Shown: piece after piece, positions 54,141 through 61,976 of the stretch
Numbering within the stretch: the stretch's first letter is position 1
Layout: each line of letters opens with the position of its first letter
Assembly: GCF_025151045.1 (NCBI RefSeq)
Contig: NZ_CP102285.1
Coordinates: 2,542,001 to 2,606,000, forward strand
Origin: Parabacteroides johnsonii DSM 18315
GTDB taxonomy: Bacteria > Bacteroidota > Bacteroidia > Bacteroidales > Tannerellaceae
Length of the DNA stretch: 64,000 nt
Direction: 5' to 3'
The notes under the pieces: generated by a model
What the model was told of the DNA's origin: nothing
The model's input: only the letters and a program-made list of their open reading frames with translations
Database searches by the model: none
Program-made: the position numbers and the translations under genes

Positions 54141-54438
54141 TACAAACTTAGTTATATTAAATAAAAGCTTTTAGATATAAGAACAAAAGACCATAGTATA
54201 AACTTACTTTCGTAAATACGATTCGATATAATACATTTTGCTGAAAAGAAAATTGTTAAAAAATATTTTTTTAAGATGGCAAGGAATTGCTTTTTACTAT
54301 TTTGTTTTTAATAACCCTATGAAGAACATAGACTAAGCTTTAGTCCTATCACATTTATTACTTTTTTATTAGAATGTCCCTTTTTTACACCTATTATCAA
54401 TCTAAGAAATCTTACTTTTGCCTGATAATTAAGGCAAA
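54141..54438. other. AT-rich intergenic region with the AraC-gene promoter
   Basis: This region of about 300 bases is very AT-rich. It carries a TACTTTTG -7 box at 54413-54420, 18 bases before the AraC-type ATG. I see no gene or strong hairpin in the rest. Confidence 0.6.
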
Positions 54439-55284
54439 ATGGAGAAAATTCAAGTAATACAACCTACCAAATTGCTCACTCCTTATATAAAGCAATATTG
54501 GTTTTTAAGGATAGATGATGTAAAGCAAGGCTTTCAGCGTTCTATCCCAGCGGGTTGTGTAGCACTTGTTTTTCATAAAGGAAATAAAATTATTTCTTCT
54601 TTTCATAAGGGAACGCAACCACAATCCTATATAAGCGGGCAAATCAGTACTTATTCAGACATAGAATTTTCTTTCTTGGATATGGTCATTATTTTATTCC
54701 AGCCTATCGGATGCAGGATGTTTTTTCCATATCCTATGGAAGAGTTTACTAATCAGAATATAGGTATTGATTTGTTAGAGAACACCTGTTTAGTAGAATT
54801 GGAAGAGAAAATAAATGAAGCATCAGATAATTATCAAATAGTCAGATTGATAGAAGAATATTTATTAAATAGACTATGCGAAAATATATCATGCAACGCT
54901 AATAGGATGATGGCTACTATACACAATATCAATGAAGGTGAAGGAAATATATCCGTTTTATCTCAAACGGCTTGTTTAGGATATAAGCAATTCAAACGGA
55001 TATTCGTTGAATATGTAGGACTAAATCCAAAAGATTTTATCCAAATCACACGATTTAGAAAGACATTCAATATTTTGCAATCAACTCCACAAATTAGTAT
55101 AAGTAAAGTTGCCTATGATTGTGGATATTATGATAAATCACATTTAATAAAAGAGTTTAAAATGTTCACGGGTTATACCCCTACACAGCTACTTGATATT
55201 TGTGATACTTATACCGAAAATCTATCGGTATTCAACTCTGTATTTATCAACGACAATAAAAAACTTAATAACATCGCTTTATGA
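54439..55284 (+). CDS. AraC-family transcriptional regulator
   Basis: A 281-residue regulator. The N-terminal half (1-150) is a cupin-like sensing domain of the type beginning IQPTKLLTPYIKQYWFLRID. The C-terminal AraC helix-turn-helix pair (about 165-265) contains GNISVLSQTACLGYKQFKRIFVEYVGLNPKDF and ISISKVAYDCGYYDKSHLIKEFKMFTGYTPTQL. The downstream ketopantoate-reductase-like gene overlaps by four bases, so the regulator probably controls it. Low GC content marks it as cargo of the element. Confidence 0.92.
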   Translation: MEKIQVIQPTKLLTPYIKQYWFLRIDDVKQGFQRSIPAGCVALVFHKGNKIISSFHKGTQPQSYISGQISTYSDIEFSFLDMVIILFQPIGCRMFFPYPMEEFTNQNIGIDLLENTCLVELEEKINEASDNYQIVRLIEEYLLNRLCENISCNANRMMATIHNINEGEGNISVLSQTACLGYKQFKRIFVEYVGLNPKDFIQITRFRKTFNILQSTPQISISKVAYDCGYYDKSHLIKEFKMFTGYTPTQLLDICDTYTENLSVFNSVFINDNKKLNNIAL

Positions 55285-56255
55285 AAATATTGATATACGG
55301 TGCTGGCGTAGTGGGTTGTACTTATGGCTGGCAATTATCCAAAGTAGGATGTGACGTTGCTGTATTGGTGCGTAAGGAGCAAAAAGAACTTGTACAAAAA
55401 GATGGTATTCGCATTATCTGTTCTGACTTTAGAGAGAAAGCAAGAAAAGATACAGATATAATCTTTAAGCCTACAGTAATAGACGAACTTTCGTCAAACA
55501 ATGATTTTGAATACATTATTGTCTCCACCAATAAATTACAATTATCAACTATATTGCCAAGTCTTTCAAAGTCAGCAGGAAAAGCAAATGTTGTATTTTT
55601 CCAAAATAACTGGGATGTTTTTACTGAAATAGATAAACATCTAAAACCTGAACAATACTTTTTTGCCTTTCCATTTATGGTCGGGGGCGGAAAAGAAGAT
55701 AAAAGCATACATTGTGCCATTTCAGGTCTAAAATATTCCAATACTCCGTTAGGTGAAAAAGACGGGCGGATAACTCCACGAGTAGAAAAGCTTTCTATAA
55801 TACTGGATAAAGCAAACTTAAAGCCTGTCATTTCTAATCAAATATTAGTATGGCTAATCACACATTATGCTGTCGCTGCCGGTCTTTCAGCGGGAATAAT
55901 GAGTGCCGGAAGTGTCTCTAAATTTATAGAGAATACAGCTATTATCAAAACTACTATGAAAGCTATTCGGGAAGGCTTAGCTATTTGTGAAAGAATGGGC
56001 ATCAATCCTAAAACAGAAAAAGCAAACAGATTATATCTTTTACCTCTATTTATCAGTGTGCCAATAGCTAAGAAAATTTATAGTAATGATGCTCTGCAAC
56101 TTATGTTTGATGGACATATAAATCATTCTCCTGCTGAAATAAGGCAAATGATAGATGATATAATAGATAGTGGTGTAAAATATGCTGTTATAACTTCTAA
56201 TCTGGCACAATTAAAAAGTTATATATCTTCTAACCAAACTAATAAAAGTAAGTGA
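55281..56255 (+). CDS. Ketopantoate reductase-like (PanE/ApbA) oxidoreductase
   Basis: A 324-residue NAD(P)-dependent reductase of the PanE/ApbA fold. The Rossmann motif is GAGVVGCTYGWQL at residues 7-19. The NKLQLSTIL-type middle segment carries the catalytic-Lys region, and the C-terminal helical domain starts at about 190. True ketopantoate reductases are about 300 residues; this one is a distant relative, and its substrate cannot be inferred. Its start overlaps the AraC gene and its stop overlaps the GTG of the rteC fragment by four bases, so all three are co-transcribed. Confidence 0.85.
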   Translation: MKILIYGAGVVGCTYGWQLSKVGCDVAVLVRKEQKELVQKDGIRIICSDFREKARKDTDIIFKPTVIDELSSNNDFEYIIVSTNKLQLSTILPSLSKSAGKANVVFFQNNWDVFTEIDKHLKPEQYFFAFPFMVGGGKEDKSIHCAISGLKYSNTPLGEKDGRITPRVEKLSIILDKANLKPVISNQILVWLITHYAVAAGLSAGIMSAGSVSKFIENTAIIKTTMKAIREGLAICERMGINPKTEKANRLYLLPLFISVPIAKKIYSNDALQLMFDGHINHSPAEIRQMIDDIIDSGVKYAVITSNLAQLKSYISSNQTNKSK

Positions 56256-56906
56256 ATAAAGCTATCAATTCGATAGCCATTAAATATAAGTATATGAAAG
56301 ATATATTACAAGAGAGATTTTTCCAATTATTATTGGAATGCTCGCAGCGTAAAGTTTCTTTAACAGAATTTACAGAAGCTATTGAGGAATTGACTACACA
56401 TTTAGCTGATTTCAGTTGCAACGAACAGAATTATAGTGTTTTGCTTCGCTATTTTTCTTTTGGACTGCACAGACTTAAATCGTACCGTATGCGGTTTGAG
56501 CAAGAAAAAAATACCCTATCTGTACTTGATTGATGAAGCAATAGAACTAATCAAGACAGAAGTGCGTATTGTGAACTTGCGTATCAAATACCCTGAACAA
56601 TTCCAGCAACACGCAAATAACCTATATCTTTCCCCTCTCCATTTGGCAGACAAAACAAGCCTTATCAATATCATGGAAATTGTTGACGGTCTATTCCTTT
56701 CTCAACGGATAATATATCAAAATGGCACTTCTGTTCATTTGACAGACTTAGGCAAAGCCTTTGAATGGCTTTTTAATATCAAATTAGGAGATTATCACCA
56801 AAAGTATATGGATGTCATCAAACGGAAACCTGCCAAATTAACGGAGTTTCTTAATGAGTTGGCAAATCTTATCCGAAAAGAACACATAAATAAAGGGTAT
56901 AGATAA
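56252..56906 (+). pseudogene. rteC: RteC-family regulator broken by a one-base frameshift
   Basis: The two halves, 56252-56533 and 56436-56906, read in different frames. The C-terminal half has the RteC signature: YLYLIDEAIELIKTEVRI, LYLSPLHLADKTSLINIMEIVDGLF and DLGKAFEWLFNIKLGD. Removing one A from the run of seven at 56505-56511 would join them into one protein of about 217 residues starting at the GTG at 56252. RteC of conjugative transposons activates excision gene expression. The gene is either inactivated or rescued by slippage at the A7 run. ATG at 56294 is an alternative start. The 4-bp overlap with the reductase places it in that operon. Confidence 0.8.
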
Positions 56907-57009
56907 TCAATCACTTAGCACCAATTTATACGGGGTAGCGTATGCTACCCTCTAATTCTTTTGCTCCCATTTTCCGAACTTTGCTTCATCAACCGGTTGG
57001 TAATCATTG

Positions 57010-57363
57010 ATGTATAACCTGAAAAATGAAGCGAATATGTATATAGAAAACTATGAGTTTAAAGAGTGGATGCAAAAACTGCTCGACAAGTTGGAAGAAG
57101 TGGGCAAAGGTGTAAGGTCTTTGCAGAACAACCCCGAAGTAATGCCGGGTGACAAGCTGCTGGACAATCAGGATTTGTGCCTGCTGTTCAGGGTCAGCAC
57201 CCGTACACTGCAAAGATTGAGAGCCAAGAAAAAGCTCCCTTTCATGATGATTAGCGGCAAAGCCTATTATCGGGCTTCTGATGTCAGGGAGTTCATCAGG
57301 GAGCGGTTCGATGTGGGCACGCTCCGAAAGTTCGAGAAGGAACACGGAGATAATAAGCAGTAA
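57010..57363 (+). CDS. Helix-turn-helix (excisionase-like) protein
   Basis: A 117-residue protein with an N-terminal helical stretch and a MerR/Xis-like helix-turn-helix domain (about 50-105: DLCLLFRVSTRTLQRLRAKK, then SGKAYYRASDVREFI). Such small proteins in Bacteroidetes elements help excision or regulate it. It converges on mobA, 65 bases away, where a relaxase gene would be expected. A TTG three bases earlier and an ATG at 57037 are alternative starts. Confidence 0.85.
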   Translation: MYNLKNEANMYIENYEFKEWMQKLLDKLEEVGKGVRSLQNNPEVMPGDKLLDNQDLCLLFRVSTRTLQRLRAKKKLPFMMISGKAYYRASDVREFIRERFDVGTLRKFEKEHGDNKQ

Positions 57364-57428
57364 GGAAGTTATCCCGAAATTGTGGCACGTGGGCAGTTTC
57401 GGGATATTTCTTTTTTGGCAGGTTCCCG

Positions 57429-57878
57429 TTATTCATCCGCCGATATTATACCCTCTCTCTGATAGGATTGCTCAAACCGCTTGCAGAGCAGGACTATCAT
57501 TTCATTGGTCTTTATCAGTTCAACGGTGCATTGTTCCAGTCTGTAAAGCAGCGCAAGTGCTTTCTTTTCCGAAAAATTGGAATGCAGTTCTTTCACCGCC
57601 TGATTGTAATTGTTGGCTATCTTCCTGAACTGGGAATAGAATTGTGTCAGCTGGATATAATAGTCCACCTTGCTTTTGTCCCTTACCACAACCTTGAATG
57701 ATTTGCCGAAAATACAATTCTTGATGAAATGTGCCTTTACCGCATACCCCGACCTGTCAAAGAACGACAGGAATTTGGCGTTCTCCACATCGTCCAGATT
57801 GAACGAATAGCGGTGTACTTTCGGGTTTGACAAGGGCTTTCGCCCTCCCTTGTTGAAGCGTTTCTTTTTCTGTTCCAT
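57429..57878 (-). CDS. mobA: MobA-type mobilisation accessory protein
   Basis: A 149-residue protein matching MobA of Bacteroides mobilisable elements. It has a basic N-terminus (KKKRFNKGGRKPL), a ribbon-helix-helix-like segment (RYSFNLDDVENAKFLSFFDRSG) and helical C-terminal half. MobA proteins bind the origin of transfer and assist a relaxase. A relaxase gene (mobB) normally follows on the same strand, but here the sequence runs into the convergent helix-turn-helix gene instead, and no relaxase is present in the element. The region upstream contains a probable origin of transfer. Confidence 0.85.
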   Translation of the reverse strand: MEQKKKRFNKGGRKPLSNPKVHRYSFNLDDVENAKFLSFFDRSGYAVKAHFIKNCIFGKSFKVVVRDKSKVDYYIQLTQFYSQFRKIANNYNQAVKELHSNFSEKKALALLYRLEQCTVELIKTNEMIVLLCKRFEQSYQREGIISADE

Positions 57879-57889
57879 AAGCTGATATT

Positions 57890-58110
57890 TTTACAAGTTT
57901 CCCGACTTCGGAGAGAAACCGCCCACCTGCAAAGGTGCAAGGTTTTCAGGCACTCAGAAGCATCTGAGGACCTGAAAACACAACTTGCTGCTTTCGTTTG
58001 AAAGCAAGAATCCTCGTTCCCTCGGACTACCGAAGCAAGCGGTCAGGCTTCTTTCCCCGTCCGTTTATCCGCTGCAAAATTACAGACAACCGTTTGCTGC
58101 TGAAATACGG
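57890..58110. other. Candidate origin of transfer upstream of mobA
   Basis: The region before mobA has a strong two-part hairpin: GTTTTCAGG at 57942-57950 pairs with 57971-57979, and CTCAGA inside pairs with TCTGAG around a 4-base loop. Another, GCTTTC / GAAAGC with a GAAGC / GCTTC pair, follows. Position and inverted repeats fit an oriT, but the nick site is not recognisable. The remaining 58110-58354 contains a 10-bp inverted repeat TCAAACAAGA (58225-58234 with 58253-58262) before the DUF3408 gene. Confidence 0.55.
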
Positions 58111-58354
58111 TCTGCCGTGACAATCCATGACAAGGGAAGACAAAACAACCACTTTTTATAAAGCGTCTGTTTTTACCATTTTCTTTGTTGCGGATTGATT
58201 GAAATAAGGCAATACACAAGACAATCAAACAAGATGTAAATATGTCTTTATGTCTTGTTTGAAAGCTGTTCAAGGATATAGCTGTCTGTACGGATGTCTT
58301 TTTTTCTTTCAATAGGAATGAAGAATTATCTATCAACCTTTAAAAAGTGACTAT

Positions 58355-58657
58355 ATGGAAGAAGTAAAACAACAACCCTTGCAAGGAATGGAAAGCAGGG
58401 AACGGGACGGTTATAAATCATTGTTCCTCAAAAAACGGACGGTCTGCACCCGTCAAAGTGTGTATGTCAGTGGAGAGATACACGGACGTATTGCCCGAAT
58501 GGTGGGTGTCATTGCAGGCAAGCGGGTAAGCATCGGCAACTTTATAGACAATGTATTGGAACATCACCTGAACAGCTATAAAGAAGTCATTTCCTCCCTT
58601 TATCGGGAAGAAGCCGACAAAGGTATCATCAACCCGCCAAAAGGAAATCAGGCATGA
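58355..58657 (+). CDS. DUF3408 family protein
   Basis: A 100-residue protein of DUF3408, common in Bacteroidetes conjugative and mobilisable elements. It has a basic N-terminus and a ribbon-helix-helix-like C-terminal domain (RQSVYVSGEIHGRIARMVGVIAGKRVSIGNFIDNVLEHHL), suggesting DNA binding. A 10-bp inverted repeat about 95-130 bases upstream could be its operator. Its stop overlaps the next gene by four bases. Confidence 0.9.
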   Translation: MEEVKQQPLQGMESRERDGYKSLFLKKRTVCTRQSVYVSGEIHGRIARMVGVIAGKRVSIGNFIDNVLEHHLNSYKEVISSLYREEADKGIINPPKGNQA

Positions 58658-58947
58658 AAGTAGTGGCTGTCGAAGAACAGACCTTTCAACTGGTGTGCAG
58701 GCGTTTCTCCACCTTTGCCAATCAGGTGAAAAGTATCTGTATGGAAAGTTCCCGAAAATCGGAAGAATGGCTTTCCAGCCGTGAAGTGTGTGCGCTGCTC
58801 GGTATCAGCCTGCGAAGTTTGCAGAATTACCGGGATAGCGGGAAACTGGGCTATTCCCAAATAGGGAACAAGATGTACTATAAGGCTGCCGATATTGAAA
58901 GATTGGTTACAGCATATACCGGAAACAAGAAGTCAAACCATAAATAA
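58654..58947 (+). CDS. Helix-turn-helix (excisionase-like) protein
   Basis: A 97-residue protein with a MerR/Xis-type helix-turn-helix domain (about 40-92: SREVCALLGISLRSLQNYRDSGKLGYSQIGNKMYYKAADIERL). It overlaps the DUF3408 gene by four bases, so the two are translated together. Probable role is in regulating or assisting excision of the element. Confidence 0.88.
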   Translation: MKVVAVEEQTFQLVCRRFSTFANQVKSICMESSRKSEEWLSSREVCALLGISLRSLQNYRDSGKLGYSQIGNKMYYKAADIERLVTAYTGNKKSNHK

Positions 58948-58957
58948 GTATTGTCCT

Positions 58958-59248
58958 ATGAAAAAGGAAACAGAAACAAACCGTTCTTTCAGGCTGTCGG
59001 CTATTGCAGGCACATGGGAAAGCCTGAATCTTCATCCTGCCATTATGATATATCCAAGCAGACGGAAATACCTTCTCTCCATGCTCCGTGTTTCGGATAA
59101 CGGGCAAGCCAGACCAGCCACCTACGAGATACAGAAAGAGAAGAACCGCTATTTCATTGTAGAGGGCTTCAAGCGGCTCTATATCGGTTATGACGAAGTG
59201 AAAGATATACTTTCCATTTCTTATTATGGCAACTATTTACGTGACTGA
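58958..59248 (+). CDS. DUF3876 family protein
   Basis: A 96-residue protein matching DUF3876, a small family found in Bacteroidetes integrative elements. The pattern is AIAGTWESLNLHPAIMIYPSRRKYLLSML, then EIQKEKNRYFIVEG and IGYDEVKDILSISYYGNYLRD. The reading frame is open from 58895, but the ATG at 58958 follows the previous stop (58947) by ten bases. Function is unknown; the context suggests a role in transfer or its control. Confidence 0.85.
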   Translation: MKKETETNRSFRLSAIAGTWESLNLHPAIMIYPSRRKYLLSMLRVSDNGQARPATYEIQKEKNRYFIVEGFKRLYIGYDEVKDILSISYYGNYLRD

Positions 59249-59283
59249 TATGTTCCAAACTACCGATAAAACAATATTTCAAT

Positions 59284-59577
59284 ATGGAATTGATAAACGG
59301 AAACAGTGAACCGGTAAAAGAGTTCTTCCAATCTTTGGAGTGCTTGCTGGACGGTATCAACCGACTGGTAAAGGAGAATAAACCGTCATTTGGCGATGAT
59401 AGCTTTTTGAACAACAGAGAAGTGTCTAAGTTGTTGAAAGTTAGCATCCGCACATTGCAGGAATGGAGAGATACGGGTATCATCCCCTATATTCAGATAC
59501 GGGGAAAGGTTATCTACCGCCAAAGCGATATAGACAGACTTCTGCAATCATGCTATAATGAAGAACGGCAGGAATAG
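59284..59577 (+). CDS. Helix-turn-helix (excisionase-like) protein
   Basis: A 97-residue protein with an N-terminal helical stretch and a MerR/Xis-like helix-turn-helix (about 45-92: NNREVSKLLKVSIRTLQEWRDTGIIPYIQIRGKVIYRQSDID). It resembles the proteins at 57010 and 58654. It is the last plus-strand gene before the convergent integrase, 36 bases after the DUF3876 gene. It is a candidate recombination directionality factor. Confidence 0.88.
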   Translation: MELINGNSEPVKEFFQSLECLLDGINRLVKENKPSFGDDSFLNNREVSKLLKVSIRTLQEWRDTGIIPYIQIRGKVIYRQSDIDRLLQSCYNEERQE

Positions 59578-59600
59578 CCTACCGTCCCCCGAATACATTT

Positions 59601-59784
59601 TTCCCGGAACTGACTAAGAACATTAACTTTGCCAGTGTAGTAGTCCGTCTGTGCAAGCCTTTTAAAGAAAATACTACCCGAACATCGTGAGGTGTGGAGA
59701 TTTTCTTTAAAACCCGTAGGGCTTGGGCTTGAACGGACGGAATACGGAGCTTATCTTTGTTAATGTCTTATTCGGTTTCGGGAA
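59601..59784. repeat. 184-bp nested palindrome beside the integrase gene
   Basis: Outer arms 59601-59627 and 59759-59784 pair with few mismatches (TTCCCGRAAC, then TAAGA and CATTAAC). Middle arms 59642-59659 and 59725-59738 pair partly (GTCCGT, AAGCC). The inner arms 59660-59672 and 59700-59712 are a perfect 13 bp. The block fills the gap between the helix-turn-helix gene and the convergent integrase. It may be a bidirectional terminator, a structured RNA, or a DNA structure used in recombination. Confidence 0.8.
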
Positions 59785-59793
59785 ATTATACCG

Positions 59794-61023
59794 TCAGCCA
59801 TTTAGAAAGTTTCTCTCCACATTTGCCATGTCACGCATAATGGAACTATCCAATACCCGTGCATAATGCTGTGTCATTCTGATATTGGAATGTCCCAAAA
59901 TCTTAGAGACATTTTCCATTGACACGTCATTGGCGAGAAAAACAACGGTAGCCGCAGTATGGCGGGCAACATGTGTAGTTAAGCGTTTGGCAATACCGCA
60001 TAAATCAGCGATTTCTTTCAAGTAGGCATTCATGCGCTGATTACTGATTACGGGTAAAAGCACACCTTTCTTTATACACTCCGCATTATCTTTATATTTC
60101 CCCAATATCCTTTGGGGAATGGATAAAACGGGAATGTTACACATCTGATTGGTTTTCTGCCGTACCTTGCGTATCCACAAAGCATCGTTATTGTCTTTTA
60201 TCAGGTGCTCACGGCTTAACTGCTGCACATCAACGAAAGCAAGTGCGGTGAAGCAGCAAAAGACAAAAATATCCCTTACCTGCTCCAGCCTTTTGATTGT
60301 AAATTCCTTGTTCATCAGAATATCCAGTTCCTCACGTGAGAGGAACTCTACGTTTACTTCCTCCTGCTTGAAACGGATGCCGTAAAACGGGTCTTTCTTT
60401 ATCCAACCGTTAGCCAAAGCTATGCGGACAACCTTTTTCAAGTTCTTCAAATGCTTCAATGCGGAATTGTTTTGGCAGTGCTTATCCGTTTTCAGCCAAA
60501 AATCAAAATCACGGATAAATTGCCCGTCCAGTTCTACCAGCATTATATCATCACGGTGGTAGCAACTGCGGATATACTCTTTCAAGCGATTTATGGAAGT
60601 ATCAAACTTGGTTACGGTGCTTTCCGTATATTCTTTGCCAATCAGGGCACGGCATTTCTCGTTATGTTCCGCATAAACTTCCAGCAAGCTGCGCTGTACC
60701 TTGTCACGTCCATAAAAACAATCTTTTATTATATCGGCTGTTATTGTTTTGTTGTCTATTTCCAGTTCACGGTGTATCTGCAATATTTTGGCGCGAACCG
60801 TATTGATATAGTGGTTCAGTTCGTTGGCTACACGGTCTTTCCCTTTGGAACATTCCTTTTTCTGATTCCATAAATCTACGGGAATGCTCCGTTTAATCAT
60901 AACTTCGGCTACTCGCTTGTTCACGGTGATGCGCATGCAGATAGGAGCTTCACCGTTTTTCAGAAGTTTCGATTTCTTGATGATGAACAATACGCTCAAT
61001 GTGTTTCTTTTCACTGCTCCCAT
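59794..61023 (-). CDS. Tyrosine-type site-specific integrase
   Basis: A 409-residue tyrosine recombinase of the Bacteroidetes conjugative-element type. An arm-binding/SAM-like N-terminal part (1-215) precedes the catalytic domain (about 225-405). The box-II motif HVARHTAA (HxxR) and the nucleophile Tyr in MTQHYARV are clear. At the box-I position, where most relatives have Arg, the sequence reads FTALAFVDV. IntDOT of CTnDOT also lacks that Arg, so this need not mean inactivity. It sits about 100 bases from the right attachment repeat and drives insertion at tRNA-Asp. Confidence 0.94.
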   Translation of the reverse strand: MGAVKRNTLSVLFIIKKSKLLKNGEAPICMRITVNKRVAEVMIKRSIPVDLWNQKKECSKGKDRVANELNHYINTVRAKILQIHRELEIDNKTITADIIKDCFYGRDKVQRSLLEVYAEHNEKCRALIGKEYTESTVTKFDTSINRLKEYIRSCYHRDDIMLVELDGQFIRDFDFWLKTDKHCQNNSALKHLKNLKKVVRIALANGWIKKDPFYGIRFKQEEVNVEFLSREELDILMNKEFTIKRLEQVRDIFVFCCFTALAFVDVQQLSREHLIKDNNDALWIRKVRQKTNQMCNIPVLSIPQRILGKYKDNAECIKKGVLLPVISNQRMNAYLKEIADLCGIAKRLTTHVARHTAATVVFLANDVSMENVSKILGHSNIRMTQHYARVLDSSIMRDMANVERNFLNG

Positions 61024-61120
61024 AATTCTTTGATTTTTAAGTGGTACAAAATTAGTTTGCTACGCTCAAAAACCAGCTACGCAAAAAGCTGACAATCAAA
61101 GACAAATGCGTCAATTCGTG

Positions 61121-61278
61121 GGAGCAAAAACGGCTTTCAAAAAGTCCCACGGATAAGCCACGTGAGAACTGCCTAAAACCGCTGTTTTTTGCCGAAGCGG
61201 GGAAAAAGAAAAAGCTCTGAAATCCTTGAATTTCAGAGCTTTGCTTTAATTTGCTATTTACTTTCGCGGTGCGTACGG
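61121..61278. repeat. Right boundary direct repeat with the tRNA-Asp 3' end
   Basis: This is the partner of 52027-52184 (no gaps, about ten mismatches). It includes the last 12 bases of the intact tRNA-Asp gene and the tRNA terminator. Recombination between the two copies would remove about 9.1 kb and leave one intact tRNA with its terminator. Confidence 0.9.
61199..61242 (-). terminator. Terminator of the tRNA-Asp transcript
   Basis: A perfect 13-bp stem (61211-61223 with 61230-61242) and 6-base loop, followed on the minus strand by TTTTTCTTTTTCC. A copy lies at 52117-52148. Confidence 0.85.
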
Positions 61279-61340
61279 GACTCGAACCCGTGACCCCATG
61301 CGTGACAGGCATGTATTCTAACCAACTGAACTAACGCACC
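61267..61340 (-). tRNA. tRNA-Asp (GTC)
   Basis: A 74-base cloverleaf on the minus strand. Acceptor stem GGTGCGT pairs with ACGCACC, the anticodon loop CTGTCAC is closed by CATGC/GCATG, giving anticodon GTC, and the T arm has GGGTTCGAGTCCC. The discriminator is G and CCA is not encoded. It is the insertion site of the integrative element. A second tRNA-Asp lies 14 bases upstream. Confidence 0.95.
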
Positions 61341-61354
61341 AAAATGTTTCTTGG

Positions 61355-61428
61355 CGGTCCGGACGGGACTCGAACCCGCGACCCCATGCGTGACAGGCAT
61401 GTATTCTAACCAACTGAACTACCGAACC
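61355..61428 (-). tRNA. tRNA-Asp (GTC), second copy
   Basis: A 74-base gene nearly identical to its neighbour, with the same anticodon GTC. The acceptor stem differs (GGTTCGG with CCGGACC, including one T:G pair), as do a few T-arm positions. Only the downstream copy carries the element attachment sequence. Both are probably transcribed together, this one first. Confidence 0.95.
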
Positions 61429-61754
61429 TTTACTTTTTCAAGTGCTATTCCTCTGAATTGCGATGCAAAAGTAGGTGGTTTATTTGAATTATGCAAGAGT
61501 TACACACATATATTTTTTATTATTTTTCAATCATCTCTGATAATAAACCTTTTACACTGAAACTTTTTTATTCATATTCTGAAAGACACATCCGTTTTTG
61601 TCTTGCTATTATTCCATAGTTCCGTCTGTTATGCTTTGCAAGCACCCTTACTAAGCAAAAAATGTAGGAACAGAAGAATCCATTTTTGCCAAAAAGGAAC
61701 GGATTCCAAGCAGATTCATAGCCGATAAAAATACTCTAAGTTTGCGTAAAGCAA

Positions 61755-61890
61755 GAAGCTGAGGTTAATCTATATCTTTGTTGTATGAAGAAAATAGATT
61801 AACCGACTAACGGAAGTACACTAATAGAAAATGATAGTCTTTCAAGACTAGTTATTGTAACAGACTTCCGTTAGTCAAGCAGGCAAAGAC
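61755..61890 (+). ncRNA. Candidate IS110 bridge RNA
   Basis: Upstream of the transposase are two consecutive stem-loops. The first is a perfect 11-bp stem GGTTAATCTAT (61763-61773) with 61794-61804. The second is a perfect 13-bp stem GACTAACGGAAGT (61805-61817) with 61864-61876, enclosing a small TAGTCT / AGACTA hairpin (61835-61850) and unpaired segments. This position (between the left end and the start codon) and the stem with internal loop fit IS110-group bridge RNAs, which carry target- and donor-binding loops. The exact RNA ends are not defined. Confidence 0.7.
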
Positions 61891-61976
61891 TAAATAGATT
61901 ATTGATATATATGAGGATATCATTTAGAGTAGTAGCCCATTCCTGCTTTCGGTTAATCCAAAAACAATATAAAGGT

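Larger units (their letters stand above)
52173..61278. mobile_element. Integrative/mobilisable element inserted at tRNA-Asp
   Basis: About 9.1 kb between duplicated tRNA-Asp 3' ends. It contains a tyrosine integrase next to the right end, three or four small helix-turn-helix/excisionase-like genes, DUF3408 and DUF3876 genes, MobA with a candidate origin of transfer, a broken rteC, and AT-rich cargo (a DUF488 pair and an AraC / ketopantoate-reductase-like pair). The relaxase and coupling-protein genes expected beside mobA are absent, so the element is probably only mobilised in trans or is decaying. Confidence 0.88.

Noticed and set aside
61351-61560. 69-codon frame over the second tRNA-Asp
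   Set aside because: It reads through a tRNA gene, whose cloverleaf is complete; the product is an artefact.
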